Source: Carallia brachiata
Lineage: Eukaryota > Streptophyta > Magnoliopsida > Malpighiales > Rhizophoraceae
Length of the DNA stretch: 64,000 bases
Direction: 5' to 3'
NCBI GenBank assembly: GCA_021464245.1
Contig: JADCRB010000066.1
Span: 620,001 to 684,000, forward strand
Shown: positions 45,995 to 59,812 of the stretch, one piece after another
Layout: each line of letters begins with the position of its first letter
Position numbering within the stretch: the first letter of the stretch is position 1
Notes under the pieces: generated by a model
The model's input: the letters and a program-made list of their open reading frames with translations, nothing else
Databases searched by the model: none
What the model was told of the DNA's origin: nothing
Program-made: the position numbers and the translations under genes

Positions 45995-48900
45995 TTATCT
46001 TGTTTGGAAGTTCAGTTTCTTTATGCAGTAAGCATAGATGAGTGCAAAGAGCACCGCAAATGCAACCAGACCTGCAGCAACTGGCCCCATGAAGTTTGAA
46101 TGATATCCAAATTGGTTCTCTATGTACCACTTGATTGTAGGATCAGGAACTACGCCTGGAGCTTTAATGGTTTCTTCAACATCACCATATTGAGACACCA
46201 GTAGTCCATATACAGTCCACGCCACCGGGCAGATCCAATAGTACCAAATCCACCACTTGGGAATGTTCTGTGATTGAAAAGAAATAATGAGATTGTTATT
46301 GCATTCCATAGTTTTTGCTGATTGTTTATCATAAATGAGTGATATGAATCAAGTTAACACACCGGTTCTGGGATATAGAAGCCAGAGAAAAGATTGAAAA
46401 GTCCATAGAAGGCTGTGGCAAACACAGCTGCTACTTGGTGGTTTGGAGTGATGGAGACAGTCATCATTCCATAGTATGTGAAGTATAGGAAAGAGAAGAA
46501 GTTGACGAAGAAGAACCATAAGAATTTTGCTGCTGTCCATTCAAAGGCCAACATGGCATACACGATAATTGTGTAGTATGTAGTCTGAACAAACACGTAT
46601 GGTATTTCAGACACGACCTGCACATTACATAATTATAATCTGATCATTCTAGTGAATTAGAGTTAACTCATCAACCTTGAAACCAATTAGCATTAAAAAA
46701 TATAGCACATGCTTGCTAAATCTGGTGTTAACTCACTTGTGCAAGGGCATAAGGTATTTCAGAATACATTCCAGCCGCTCTTTCGCGATAAAAGACAGTT
46801 CTTTCAACTGCAACTACTGGTTGCACTGTTGAGCAGTTATTAATGCCAATAGACAAGACAGCAGTACACATAGCTCTGATGATTGCGCTGAGATCACTTG
46901 CGCTGTCCCTGAATGATCAAATGCTGAATTAAGTTATATTCATTAGCCAAAAGAAATGAAGCAATAATGGTATCTAGACAGGAAATTGAATGACGAACAC
47001 AAACCTTTTAGCACCAATTTTCCAAAACAATGACCCAACGATGAGGGCAGTGGCCAAGGTGAAGAAGAATCTGACAAGGTTATAATCAGGACTTCTCCAG
47101 TAAGTCCAATTCTGCTTCCAAAGGCAAGACTTGAACTGCCTCCATGTAGATTGAGAATAGCGAGTGGAAAAATAAAGGTCCTTTGCTCCTGGTGGTGGCG
47201 TGCTTAACTCCTTCACTAAAGCCTTATTTCTCCTGCTCAAAAAAAAAGAATTCGAGTTAAGCTCAAAAGTGAGAAACTGATAATGACTTCCAGAAATTGC
47301 ATTGTTAGAGCCTATGAATTCACATACTGAAACAAAGATGATGACTTGTAACGTTCTGCAAAGTCAGTTCCAAGCCGATCTTCGGCTGCTGTTGAGCTCA
47401 CTTCTAGCATCCATGTTGCTGGATTGTACTTATCTTTGATTTTAGGGACTCCAGCAATTGCCTGTAAAGTAAAATTTGTGCAAAATAGCAAATTTCATTC
47501 TCCTTTTGCTATTATAAAATCAACATAACTGTTAGATATATGTAATACCTCAAAGTATTCTATAACTTCTTGAGAATTTCTACCCAATGGTCCTGCGTAG
47601 ATGACTTGGCCTCCCCTCTTCATCAATAGTAACTCGTCAAAGGATTCGAAAATATCTATGCTAGGCTGATGGATTGTACAAACTACTGTTCTTCCAGTAT
47701 CCACAGTGTTTCTCACAGTCCTCATGACAATGGCAGCAGCCCTTGCATCAAGACCAGAAGTTGGTTCATCCATGAAAATGATTGAGGGATTGGCAACAAG
47801 CTCCACAGCTATCGTCAGCCTCTTTCTCTGTTCTGTTGACAATCCTGTAACCCCTGGAAGCCCAACTATAGCATCCTTGAGATTGTCTAGCTCTACCAGT
47901 TCCATCACTTCCTCCACAAATGTCTGAATACGACAAGAAAAATCACAATTAGCTTCAAAGATATAATTTCCTCTCTGTTTCATGTTTTTAGGGAATGTAT
48001 GAAAAAAGACAATTTACCAGCTTTTCCCCCTTGCTGACTTCTTCAGGGAGCCGAAGGAATGCTGAGAAAATCAAGGATTCTTCGACGGTCACTTGTGGTG
48101 AGTGGATGTCAGTTTGTTCACAGTACCCGGAAATTCTTGCAAAAGTTTCTTGCTTCTTGGGGAACCCAGAAATTCTAATGTCTCCTTCAATGTATCCACC
48201 TGTCTTTCGCCCTGCCAAAACATCCATCAATGTTGTTTTTCCAGCTCCGCTAACTCCCATCAGAGCTGTGAGGACTCCAGGCCTAAATGCACCGGTCACT
48301 TCTCGAAGTAGTTGAAGCCTGTGCTCTGTAACTCCCTGCTCCTTCATTTCCTGTAATCATAAAACAATGCAAGTCAAGAGAAGGATCTAAAGTTTGCTGC
48401 TAGTTGTCGAGGTAAACTAGTCAGTTGGCACAATTTGAGACTAAACTGAATTTGAAGAGGAAAGATATTAGTCCTTACTTGAGGCATGTCGACATAATAA
48501 TTCACACTGTTAAAGGACATGGCTAAGGGAGTGAAAGGAAGAACCATTCCTCTCTTCAGAGCGACAGTATTTGCTGCCTCAAGAGATGGATCCACACCTC
48601 TAGTCAGCCCATAGGGATCAGATTGGCTACTCATTCTCTGGAATTCCATTTCTCCTGATATATTTCCGTCACAAGCATGTGTTAGGATGTGAAGTATGGC
48701 AAAATATAGATAGATCTTGGCAAGGTGTAGTCCTTATTGGAGACAAGCTGAACAGTGGTGTTTTTGTCAGTTTGGGCATGTTTAACACTCAAAGGGAACT
48801 AAATCCCTAATTTGACTCAGGAAACTTCAATTGAAAAGGATTTAGAACAATTATACCTCACATCAAACTCAGTTCATAATAACATGGGAATGTTGATAAA

Positions 48901-51900
48901 AAAACCAATTAAATTTGGGATTGAGGTTATATGGTTGTTGTTATTGTCATTTGAAAGAAAAATAATGACTGTTACATCCATTTTTCTGGTTCACTTTCTT
49001 TCTAAATTCTTACTTAAATTCCTTCTACCAGCAGAGAATGACTCTTGCTGTGGCTTAGGTCTTTGTAGTCTTGGTTTGCCCTTTGACTCTTCTTGGTCAA
49101 CCAACTCCTTTGTTGTTTCCTTCGAAATTATTGCTTGAGGCTTTCCCAGAGCTATCATGTCAAAAAAGAGCACATAACAGATTAGCTACCTCTCTGAGAG
49201 AATCAATTGTAATTCATAATGAACAAAATTCCACATTACACAAGGAGGGAATGCTGAAACATACGACTTAAGAACATGAGAGCAAATGTGAACAGGACAT
49301 TTAAGAGGACTGTAAAGCCTAGAAGAGCAGCTGCACCAATCCAAAACCAGTCCTTATCTGAGAAAACATCAACACCCTTGAGCACTGCTATGCCTAATCT
49401 GGTAGAATTGTCTGGCCCCTGTAATGCAATTCAAATGTAAAACATGTCTTGATCCTATGCCAGTTCCATTTCACCAATAACTGGATATTTGACTTATATG
49501 CATAAGATAATATTGAATAACACACCAGTTTGCTCATCCACCTTGGAGCAAACATCTCGTTTACAGAAAGGGCATTGTAACCATAAGACATAGGTGAAAC
49601 CCAGTAAGCCCACTGCCACCATTTGGGAATTTGACCTGTCACCAGTAGTAAACACTACGTTAATGCATGAAATGGCCAACATAGCCCTTTCTGTGTGCAA
49701 GTTCTTTGCAACTAAATTCCTTTAAAGAGGTATGCATATATGTCTACGATTGAAGTTGACTTAGCTATCAATTTCTGATTTTAAACTGACCTTTAGGCAG
49801 GATGAAACCTCCACACAAGGAAACTACAACAAGGGCAAGAGCCCCCCCTGTGTTGGATATGATCATTGTCCTGCAAGCTGCAGCAATAAACCTAAACATA
49901 CCAGCAGCGAATTGTTGGATCAGAAATACCAGTAGCAAATGCTTGAAAACCTGCATACAAAGTACTCAAAGTGTGACCAGTAGCCTTTACAAAGGGAAAT
50001 TTTTTAAATTTATATATACAAGTTTACATTACAATAAGCATAAGATTATATGTAAATATGCACACATCATGCAATAAAGTGATAGAAATTGGAAATTTAT
50101 TGGCAACTCTTACCTGCTAGCTTCAGGTGCAAATCCAATAGAGTAATATGTAACTGCCACCCAAACAATAGACTCAACCACTGATATAGGAACCCTCAGG
50201 AGAAAAGTTGAAAGAGTAAAAGTCCAAGGTGGGTGGAATAGAAGGTCTCTTTGCTTGTAAAACACAGGAAGTCTAGTGATCATCAGTGACATCTCAGCAA
50301 GACCATTAAACGTGTTAACCATCAAGGTAAACAACAATGCACCAATATGAATTTCCCCATCTTCTTGATTCCTGGTATGCATTCTCGACCTTATAAACAC
50401 TGTGGATGATATGAATGCAATAATAATAATTTGAACAATCTTTGAGACATAAACGACTGAATTTCTTTTGATGAGTAGCCATTCCTTGTCCCAGCAAGCC
50501 TTCAGTAGCTCCATTGTTGGCACTGTGTATTTTTCGAACACCAGGGCTGCTCTGTGGCTTTGAGACTTGTCAAATGGCATAGATAGCTCATTGTCAAGCA
50601 GTAATCCCACACGGAACTGCTTGAACCTTTGTGCAAATTCAGGAATTGATATGTATCTGTATGGTTTGCTTCTATCTGCCCAGTATCGCTCTTGGTCTTT
50701 CCTCGAAGTAAGCTGCGATATGCACACAAATAATAAATGGCAACATACATTTATAGATGTCTTCAATTGAGTTAAGCTTTATTAGAAGAATTTGGAATAG
50801 CGCTTGCATCCAGCATAAGTTTTGTCATGCTATGTGACATAGTTACATATTCATGGAAGACTGAATTTTTGTTATGGTGAAAAGGGTGTTATGTGAAACT
50901 GAAGTGATATCAATGATAACATGAAACATTCATATCAATCAATAAAATAACATGTCACTGGTGGTATTTTTGACTATCACTGCCTGTTACATTATTTTTT
51001 TCTTTCATCAAGAAAAGTCGACAAACACATTATATGTAAGTCCCACAAGTAAGGACAACAATTGCAAAACAAGATGACCAAGTGGGTTGCAGCTAAGTTC
51101 GTGAGGTTTGCCCAATTGTAAAGAACTGGTTCAAATAGCCCAATTCAATTAGAATGGGCTAGAAGTGAGAGACAATGGGGCAGTTAGGGGCATTACTGAT
51201 GTTTGTTACTTATAAGTTCCTATTAAAGTGCTTTTTTTTTTTTGTTTTGTCCATTGGAGTTGCAGAGAAGCGGTGGGGAAGGACATGGGTGAGAGTGAGG
51301 CCAGGGTTTCAAACCCCCAACCTCACAGTTGGCAGCACCGCTGCCCAACCACTGGAGCCAAGTTCCATCCTCTATTAAAGTGCTTTGTATCATGAGTTTA
51401 CCTCTTGTAAGAAATCAGCAGTCCCCTTTCTCTCAGGGCAACGAAACCCACAACCCTCAAAGAATTCAAGAATGTGCTGTCGTGGGCCTTGGTAGACAAT
51501 CTGGCCCTCTGATAAAAGCATGATATCATCAAAGAGATCAAAGGTCTCAGGAGCAGGCTGAAGTAGGGACATGAAGATTGTGGCCTCAGTGAGGTGTACA
51601 ATTTGTTGCAGGCACTTCACTATTTGATATGTTGTCGAGCTATCTAGACCCGTTGATATCTCATCCATGAACAGTGTTTTTGTAGGCCCAACAATCATCT
51701 CTCCTATATTGATCAAAATATGCAAAAATGAGAGTCGATTATATATATTTAATCGATTTACTTGATTTGGTATGATTGATTTATTCACATGATTTTGTGG
51801 ACCAACCAAGTGTAGACCAATTCCACCGCCTCCTACAATAGTGTTGTAAATAAAGTCTTCTTATTGGCAAGTTTTGTATTAAGGATATTTTAACATGTGA

Positions 51901-54900
51901 TCCAAATCTTTGTCCTTACAATGTCAATATTATTCCTTTGGTTGCATCATTCTCTTTTCTTAGTCCAAATCAATTGAAAACCAAATGAAAAATACTTCCA
52001 AGGCTTGTGCAAACACAAACTGCCTTATCATATTAAAAATCGATGGATTACGACCAAGCGAACCAATAACCAACTGCTTGATTCAATAAATGTAAAATGC
52101 AGTTATTTAATTTCATGATTGAGATGCCTGTTTGCGTATGCAAACATTCACTCAAAAAAATTTCTCAAAGATAATTAATTGGTTCATTCTTGATTAAAAA
52201 TTGTGGGCTTTCAAAATAGAGGATTTGTACGTTAGGCACATTTTAGGCAATTTTTGAAACTTTGCATTGGAACACATTTGACTGTAGATATACATATTCC
52301 TAATCTGGTGATTGGAGAAAAGTAAGTCTTTCTTATTGAATGTTATATGCTTCTGTCTGATAATTGATCAGTAGATTAGTTTCCAGACAAGTAAGTTAAA
52401 ACCAAATATTCTCTCTTTCTATGTTTTTTTTTTTTTTTTTAATAGAGATTAAATTGACAATATAAACCCAGAAACATGCATGCATGGCACAAATTGCATA
52501 AGAGAACTAACCTGTTGTTACTCTCTTTTTTTGTCCGCCTGAAATCCCTCTTATCATTTCATCTCCAACAATGGTGTCCTTGCATACGTCAAGCCCCAAT
52601 AACTGTTCCACCAAAAAACAATCAAATAAAAGTTGGCATTGTGTGGTTCGAAAAAAAAAAAAGGTTGGCAAGGAGATAGGTGGCCAGGTACTGGAGATTT
52701 TAGGCAATGTTGGAGGAATCAAACAAGAGAGGCTAATTCAGTGCTCTAATGAACCCTGAGTGTAAGGGTAAGACTTTTACATGGAGAAACATAACAAACA
52801 TACGGGGAGAGGGCAGCCTAAAGAGAGCATTTGATAGAGCTGTTGCAACTGTCTATGCAAGGATGATGTTTTCTAAGGAGCTAATTACTCATGAGGTGAG
52901 AATTGGATCAGATTATTGTCCCTTAAAACTAGATACAGAATATAGAGGTACAGAGTCTAGTAGTAGAGCAAAATGCCTGGGCATTGGTATCAAATCTCAG
53001 GGTTCGATATCAAAGCTCCCAAGTACTGCAGAAAGGTACAACTCTCCTCCCCCCAAGTTGACTAAAAAAGATACATAATACAGAATACATAGGTTTGAGA
53101 CCGAAAAAAAATCTTGAAATTTAAATCCATATGGTCGGAGGCTGAAGAATGTAAAATGGTCATTGCAAAAGCCTTGTGTGAAGCATCCTTCTATGAAGGA
53201 GATACAACTCTAGGGACGAAGCTAGAATCTAGTAGGGGGGCTCTAAGGGACAAAGCACTTTGGTAAAACAGTAGAAAAAACCAGTATACTCACGAGGAAA
53301 ATTAACTAGAACAATGAATTAATACGCTTTGGAAGCTGGAGGAGATTTATGGGCGTAAAAGATCCCAAGTCAATTGCTGTTCACATGGGGACAGGAACAG
53401 AAAATGTTTTCATGCCACCACCATCCAGAGAAGGTAGAGATTGTATCACCGAACTAAAAACAAGAGGGAGATGGCTCAAACATGACGAGATCATAAGAAC
53501 TTAAAATTGAGCTGTGTTTCTGTGAGGTGTATGAGACAGCGCCCACCACCATGATAGAGGATGTTTTGGAGTTTATTTCCTGCTCTCATCATAGATAAGA
53601 TGAATAAGGCAGTTACAGCTCCACCTCAGACGATGAAATTATAAGTGCTGCTTTCCAACCCGGAGCCTTAAAGGCCCCAGGTTCAGATGGTCTTGCTGGT
53701 TTGTTTAACCAAAGAAATTTGGATATTATGGGAAGACTGTCCTTCAAATAAGCAGCTTTTGTCCCAAATAGAGCTATCCAGAACAATATTTTTATTGTGC
53801 CGAGGCTTTTTATAGTCTAAAAACTAAATGGCATAGCAAGGAACGTAGCGTGCCTGTTAACATAGACATCTGCAAAGCCTATGAAAATGTGACTGGGTTT
53901 TATTAGAAGAATTGATAAGGAAAATGGGCTTCAATGGTCGATCAGTAGGCTGCATTATGCAGCGTGTGAGATCAGTAACTTTTCATCATAATTCATGGCA
54001 GGCTTACCAAAATTTTCCAGCCAACACAAGGTCTGAGCCAAGGTGATCTAATTTTCCCTTACCTTTTTGTACTTGTGTATGGGGCTTTATCACAATCATT
54101 CAAGAGAAAGTGAAAAGGGGGAGTATTCATGGGTACAAGACAAGGTCAAAGTATCCAACCGTTTCCCATATCTTTTTTGTGGATGATACCCTCATATTTG
54201 GAAGAGCATGCATAGAAAAAGCAACAAATATTGTAGAATGCCTAAACATATGTGCTAATGTTCTGGGCAACGAATCAATGTTAAAATATCAGGAATTGTG
54301 TTTAGAACAAGCACAGGTCAAGAAAGGAGGTTACAAGTTATGCGGGTGCTGAAATAAAACAACTTGGCCCCGAAGAAAAGCAAATGTGAATGTCATCGTC
54401 GTGGGGAAATAGAAAAGAAGGCACCCTTGGATTGTTTATGATTGGATTCCACCTCGGATTAATCTTGGCTAAGTTAGATATCAACTTGGATTCCAAGAGA
54501 TTCCGGGGGATTGATCTGAAAGAAGAATGTCCCTGGGGATTGCTCGAATATTGCAGAGTACAAGGAACTCAAGAGAAACTCACAACATTCATGTATCTTA
54601 GTAGAAAAGTAAATATATTGGTACATTGAATTGCTAGGGAGACAAGAAGAGGGACAGGCCCTCTGAAGTGGCTACATTCCCCACCGCAATATTCATGTAA
54701 TCTACTAACAGAAGAAGCCCATTTTAATTAATGAAGGAAGCCTATCATTTGATGATAATAAAAAACAGAAAAATTTTAAGGCTACTAGTGCAGAGAGTTG
54801 GTAAGCATTGATGTTTGGCACAAAAGAAAATTTTAAGTTGTGGTTCCAATGACTTTACCAGGTAAACTGATCTGCCAAACGGAGTCACTAAAGCTTCGAA

Positions 54901-57900
54901 ATTGGCAACTTGGTAACTCAAAACAAACTCTAATCATGCCATTCTTAGCTTTCGTAAGAAGATATCTATGTTTTGTGGCTGAATAAAATGTTCAACTTAC
55001 TTTGAGAGTGTACTCAGTTATCATATTGCTTTCAACTCCTTTCAATGCGGTCGCCTGCAAATGATTTGTACGGTAAAATAACCAAGCAAATCAACTCAAT
55101 TTAACTAAATCAAAGATTAAGATTAAAATGCATTTCATGAAGTATATGCAGCGGAGTTTCTACGCTTCTAGCTACTTGTTACATATTTGGCATTTACCTT
55201 CATGAAAAGATCTACCTCAGCTTCTGGGAATATGCCGGCATCCTTTTCTCTTCTCGCAAGCTCATCCAGAAGATCTGCAAAAATACAAAAAAAAAAAAAA
55301 AAGGTAATAACTTTACTTTTCCTTAGTTCTTGAATCCTAATTCATACACCAAAAAGTGAAAAATTTTATTTACCATATCGAGTCCCAATTCCCAGGCATC
55401 TTGCAGAGAAATCAAGGGTTTCTTTAACTGTCATTTCTCCAACATGAATGTCATATTGGCTAATATATGCTGATGTCCTCTCGGGCACAAATTCATTTAG
55501 TCTGTACCCATTATATGTTATTTCTCCCTTAACCTAATGCCAAAAATTCACCAGTCACTATCGGCATTTTATTCCTTTTTGCATTTAAGAATTTTGGAGA
55601 AGTCATATTTAACATACTCTAATTTGGATCCAACAACACTTCACACAAAAAGGAAAAAAAAAAAAAAAACAACAACAAAACATACTAACAAGTAGCTTAC
55701 TTTGTAAAGTATCTATTGATAAAAAGTTTCAAATAATTAGGGTGAAAGAAAAAAGAGATCCAGTGGAACAGAATTCTCACTAAAACCATCAAATGAACAA
55801 AAGATTCAAACTTTCAAATGCCAGCAAGTGCTCAATCCATTTCCAACATCGACATGCTCTCAAAATGCAAAGAAACCATCACAATTTAACTTAACACAAA
55901 AATGTGCTCCTGAATAAACAATAATATACAACATTCCATACGAAAAGGGTATCATCAAAATTGCTCCGGAAACTCGAAAATTGAATAATCAAAGGCTTAG
56001 AGAGAGCGAGAGAGAGAGAGACCATTAGCAGCCATGGCAAAGACATAGAAGTTTCTCCTGTAAATGGGGTTGGCGTAAATTTGAAAGCTTCTTGAAGACA
56101 CAGAGCCAGTTAGTTACACCGTCTCTGCCGCCATTTTCTTCTTGTTTCTGTTCTGGGTTTTGTTTGTGACTGCCGCCTCCGCCTCCGCCGCCGCCGCCAT
56201 GATCACCTTCATGGTTTCTTTAAAAAGCTCTCTCTCTTCCTCTTTCCTTATCAAGAAACCAAACATAAATTTTAGTAAGAGAAACCATTCGGTGTACTTG
56301 GGCGGCGTATGTGACGGTGGTTCTTGGACTTTGGCGGCGATGGAGACGGCAGCCGAAATGGTCATCATCTCGGTGACTCGTCCGGTCGTGTGACGGGTAA
56401 TTTTGGTCTAAAAATACTAAGTAAAAATATTTAAGTAAAAACAACGCAATGACAAAAGCACGTACCGTTAAATAGTTGAAAGTTAAAAATATAAATAAAT
56501 AAATTATTAAATATTATTATTAAATTAATTATATAATTATTTTATTGTTATTTATGTAATAAAACTTTTTTAATTCAGATTTTTTCTTGTACAGACTGTC
56601 AAAAAGTAAATCAACCCGATAATTCGGTTTTAAGCAAACCAAGAACCCGAATTTTCGGTCCGAAAGTCATCCGAATCCAATGTTGGGAATGGCCCAAGGG
56701 CATGACAAACAAATCATGTCGAGCCGAGATAGATTGCATCGGGTCAAGCGGGATTTTGGACCAAGATGTTCAGATTTTTATCGTTGCATCAAGTTTTCTG
56801 CGATTCAAGTCTTACGTTAATCGAATCTCATATTTATTACCAATTCTTTTTTCATGAACGGTAAATAAAGATGATTTATGCGTATATCGGTTATTCCATC
56901 GATAAACTGAGATTAGAATAATTATATTTGAATGTCTCATTTAACCACTCTTATAATAGTAAACTTATTATTGAAGTATTGATAATTTTGAATAGACTTT
57001 TCGTACAATTAATTACAATTTTACGAATTTAAAATTTAACAGAGTACTCTAAACATTTAATTACTTAAAATTTTAAGTTTTGTCTCACTTATTTCTCTCA
57101 ATCAATTGTGTTAGTCGAGCTTGTTTTCTGATGAAGTCAGCTTTTGTCTCACGGTTAGAAATTGAAGATTGGTAAAAATTATGAGAGATCTATGTGGTGC
57201 CTTTCTATGTCCCTGACTAACATTGTTTGGCTCATTAATTTTTTGTTACAAATGAAAAGGCAGGTATCGTTAATACTTATTAGATCTAAATTAAAGTACA
57301 TTAAAACAAAATTTCTCATTTTTTGATCTTTAAGTCTCGTCTCCATGTCCATGTAACCAAAAAAAAAAATCTCAAAAAATCGTTATGCCATTGCCAACAT
57401 TTTCATTTTTCACTCACAACACATGGCAAAAATTACTAACCTTAAGACTTGGGTCCAATTTTCCTGCCAATGCCAGCAAAAGGGTTGTCTTCCCGGAAGA
57501 TGGTGGGCCTAATAATAATGTCATTCTAGACAAAACAAACAATAAGATCTATCAAAACAAAATTATTTTTCATGACAAAAAAAAATTATTTTTAAATTTT
57601 ACTACATAGTTTGATTTTGAGTGGTAACAAAATAATTACATAATTCATCTAATACATTTAACAGTTTATTTTTTTAATTTTAATAATCCAACAACTTATA
57701 TCACTTTATTACTATCAAAATATTACTGTCTGTTATTTCTTATTATTTTTAATGTCATTACATATACAATGTGACAGTAACACGTCTTAGTATAAAAAAA
57801 GATAGGTAAATTTACTTTCTTGGAAATCTTTGATGTGTGTAGCTTTAGTAGAATTAAAATAATATATGTTATTGGATAGTTAAATTTAGAAAAATAAAAC

Positions 57901-59812
57901 AAATAAGTTAACAATCAAATACTGCTCCACGGATTATGCCTCTATCTGTATTTTTTTTAACCTACACATATAGTAGTGCTTCGTTTATTTACCTTAATCT
58001 AACCTACACATATGGTAGTACTTCGTTTATTTACCTTAATTTACTGCCTTTAGCAAATTTACCTTGATGGCTTTACAATGCCAGAAGCATCTTTAAGGAT
58101 TGTGAGCTTTGTCTTCTTAGCTAAATTGATCCCAAGCACACCGAGGAATGATTCAGCAATGTTTCGGGCAGTGTTTGAGAGGGTGGGAAGAGCTCGGTCG
58201 CCAATAAGGCAATCCGCCTCTACCGTCAAATGCTCAAACCTAACCTCAACCGTTGGAAGTTGGATTCCGACCCTGTAATTTAAACATAACAAACATTAAT
58301 AGAATAGATTAACTAAAGAAACAAGAGATTAGATTAAGTTACACAACAATGTTACAAATTGACATCAATCAATGTTGTCCTACAAAATTATTATAAATAC
58401 ACGAAAACTGCACACGACTCTCTACACGAATCCATAAATATCCATTATATTTATTAGTGAAATAATAATTATGATTGAACAAAGTAATCTTGTGTTTAAG
58501 ATTGTCCATTTCTTTTGTCTACACAATAAAATAAGTTGTCCTATTGAACTAATTTCACCAAAACTGACACCAATGTTCCTTGTTCGGTTAAGCCACAATG
58601 TCACGGATAGGAGACAGAGAAAGAGGACGAGCTAACATGACGGACATAGATTTCACACATAATTCATACCTTTTTTATTTTTTAATTAAAAAACCTATAC
58701 GAGTAAGTATAATATGCATACGGAATCTTTTAATGATTTATATGCATACAGAATCTTTTAATGACTATACAAGCAAGTAACATCTGACAACCATTTTATG
58801 ACTCTATGCATATTTTTATCATCCTTTTTACATAATTTAGTTATAGACACATCATAAGATTTTTTTAGAAAAATTAATAAAAAAAAGCAAAAATCATGCG
58901 GATTCACACCGCCACCTCACCTTGTCCCATTCCCCCTATCTCTCACCTTGCGTCTGTAGTTTTTTCCTTGTTTTTCAGGCTTTATTATATGAACGTGATC
59001 AACTTAATACATCACAAACATGATCTCATATTATATTATTATGTCCATCAAATGTGTATTTATTGGCCCAATTTTTAATTAGTAATTATATACTAAAAAA
59101 CAATACACGTGCAACTAACGATTACGATGATATAATATATAAGTTTATGTTCGTAATATATCAAATTAATTGTGTCCACATAATATTTCCATTATTTTAT
59201 ATGTCTAATTATTTGTCCTTTCGAAAATTTGGACCCCAAATATTAAATTTTGATCCAAATTAGATTTCGTGAAGTGGGGTTGATAAATCGTGATTCTTGT
59301 TAAATCAAAGATTATGATTAAAAAAAACGAAAGAGAAAAACACAAAAAAAAAAAAAACAAAATCAATAAAAGAAAATTAATGATGTTATATAATCCATAA
59401 ATGGGTAGGAGGAGATGATGATGAACAGAACTTACTCATCAATTCTGTGTCTAACTTTTCTCAAGAACCTCTCATTATCTTCTTCAGCAACCTTGAAAAG
59501 CCTCTCAATGAACATCTGCCTTGTACTCACATCAAGCTTGCTCACATCAACTTCGTCAAGCACAGTCTCACTGTTGTCCAGTAACGATTTCAAGATACTT
59601 GTTCTTAGCCTCTTGTAGGTTGGCAGCTTCTCTATGGCAGCCCACTTTAGAGCTTCTTCATCTTCTGTTGCAGTTCTTGTAGTTCTCCTCAAGCTGCTAG
59701 AGAATACATTATCAATGCCCCAGCCAGCTGCCTTGCTGAAACTCCTGCGTGTGCTTCGGGAGAGGCTCGTTGCTTCTGTTATGGAGGCTCTTTGTTCTTC
59801 TATATCATCCAT
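45995..59812 (-). CDS. PDR-type ABCG transporter copy B, near-intact, 21 exons
   Basis: Exons 1-21: 59436-59812, 58063-58272, 57441-57525, 55374-55533, 55198-55274, 55001-55054, 52512-52602, 51402-51703, 50114-50712, 49791-49950, 49526-49635, 49265-49418, 49014-49151, 48479-48654, 48018-48350, 47549-47923, 47328-47461, 47005-47232, 46737-46908, 46363-46617, 45995-46267. All use GT/AG and phases agree, except that exon 10 is 160 bp where copy A has 161: one T is missing in its first T-run (CAG|GTTTTC, expected GTTTTTC). Without that loss the product is ~1487 residues, normal for the family. NBD1: GPPSSGKTT (~200), ISGGQKKR (~341), [14 protein letters not shown]1 ~residues 450-790. NBD2: GVSGAGKTT (~930), [23 protein letters not shown]2 ends LNFQTR. 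Start chosen at MDDIEEQ. Closest by memory to the ABCG29/35/36 clade of plasma-membrane exporters; the substrate cannot be read from sequence. Confidence 0.94.
51235..51371 (-). repeat. tRNA-derived SINE in intron 8 of copy B
   Basis: Perfect 15-bp duplication CTATTAAAGTGCTTT at 51220-51234 and 51372-51386. On the minus strand: A-box-like TGGCTCCAGTGGTTGGGCAGC, B-box-like GGGGGTTTGAAACCC, poly-A at the far end (T-run on plus at 51235-51243). It is oriented with the gene and lies wholly within the intron. Confidence 0.85.
52700..54760 (+). mobile_element. Degenerate LINE (non-LTR retrotransposon) in intron 6 of copy B
   Basis: The plus strand, antisense to the gene, carries LINE-1-type pieces: FTWRNI and GSDYCPL (end of the endonuclease), [12 protein letters not shown] (near 53680, RT start), and [12 protein letters not shown] at 54160-54210 (the catalytic F.DD motif of the RT). 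These lie in different frames with many stops. The 3' end is near TTTGATGATAATAAAAAAC at 54740-54765. The insert accounts for most of this 2.4-kb intron, which is only ~115 bp in copy A. Confidence 0.8.
56040..56400. other. GC-rich island in intron 3 of copy B
   Basis: An unusually GC-rich segment inside an AT-rich intron, with a CCGCCTCCGCCGCCGCCGCC run at 56174-56200. Open frames exist on both strands (plus 56142-56393; minus 56114-56368). I recognise neither product. It looks like the first exon and leader of some host gene moved here as a fragment, or a CpG-rich promoter piece. Splice sites of the host gene lie outside it. Confidence 0.35.

Noticed and set aside
47706..47927. Plus-strand open frames opposite NBD2 exons (also at 2053, 47995, 63179 and 63468)
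   Set aside because: Shadows of the conserved NBD2 codons on the opposite strand.
51175..51378. 67-codon plus-strand open frame
   Set aside because: It is the antisense of the SINE in intron 8 of copy B.
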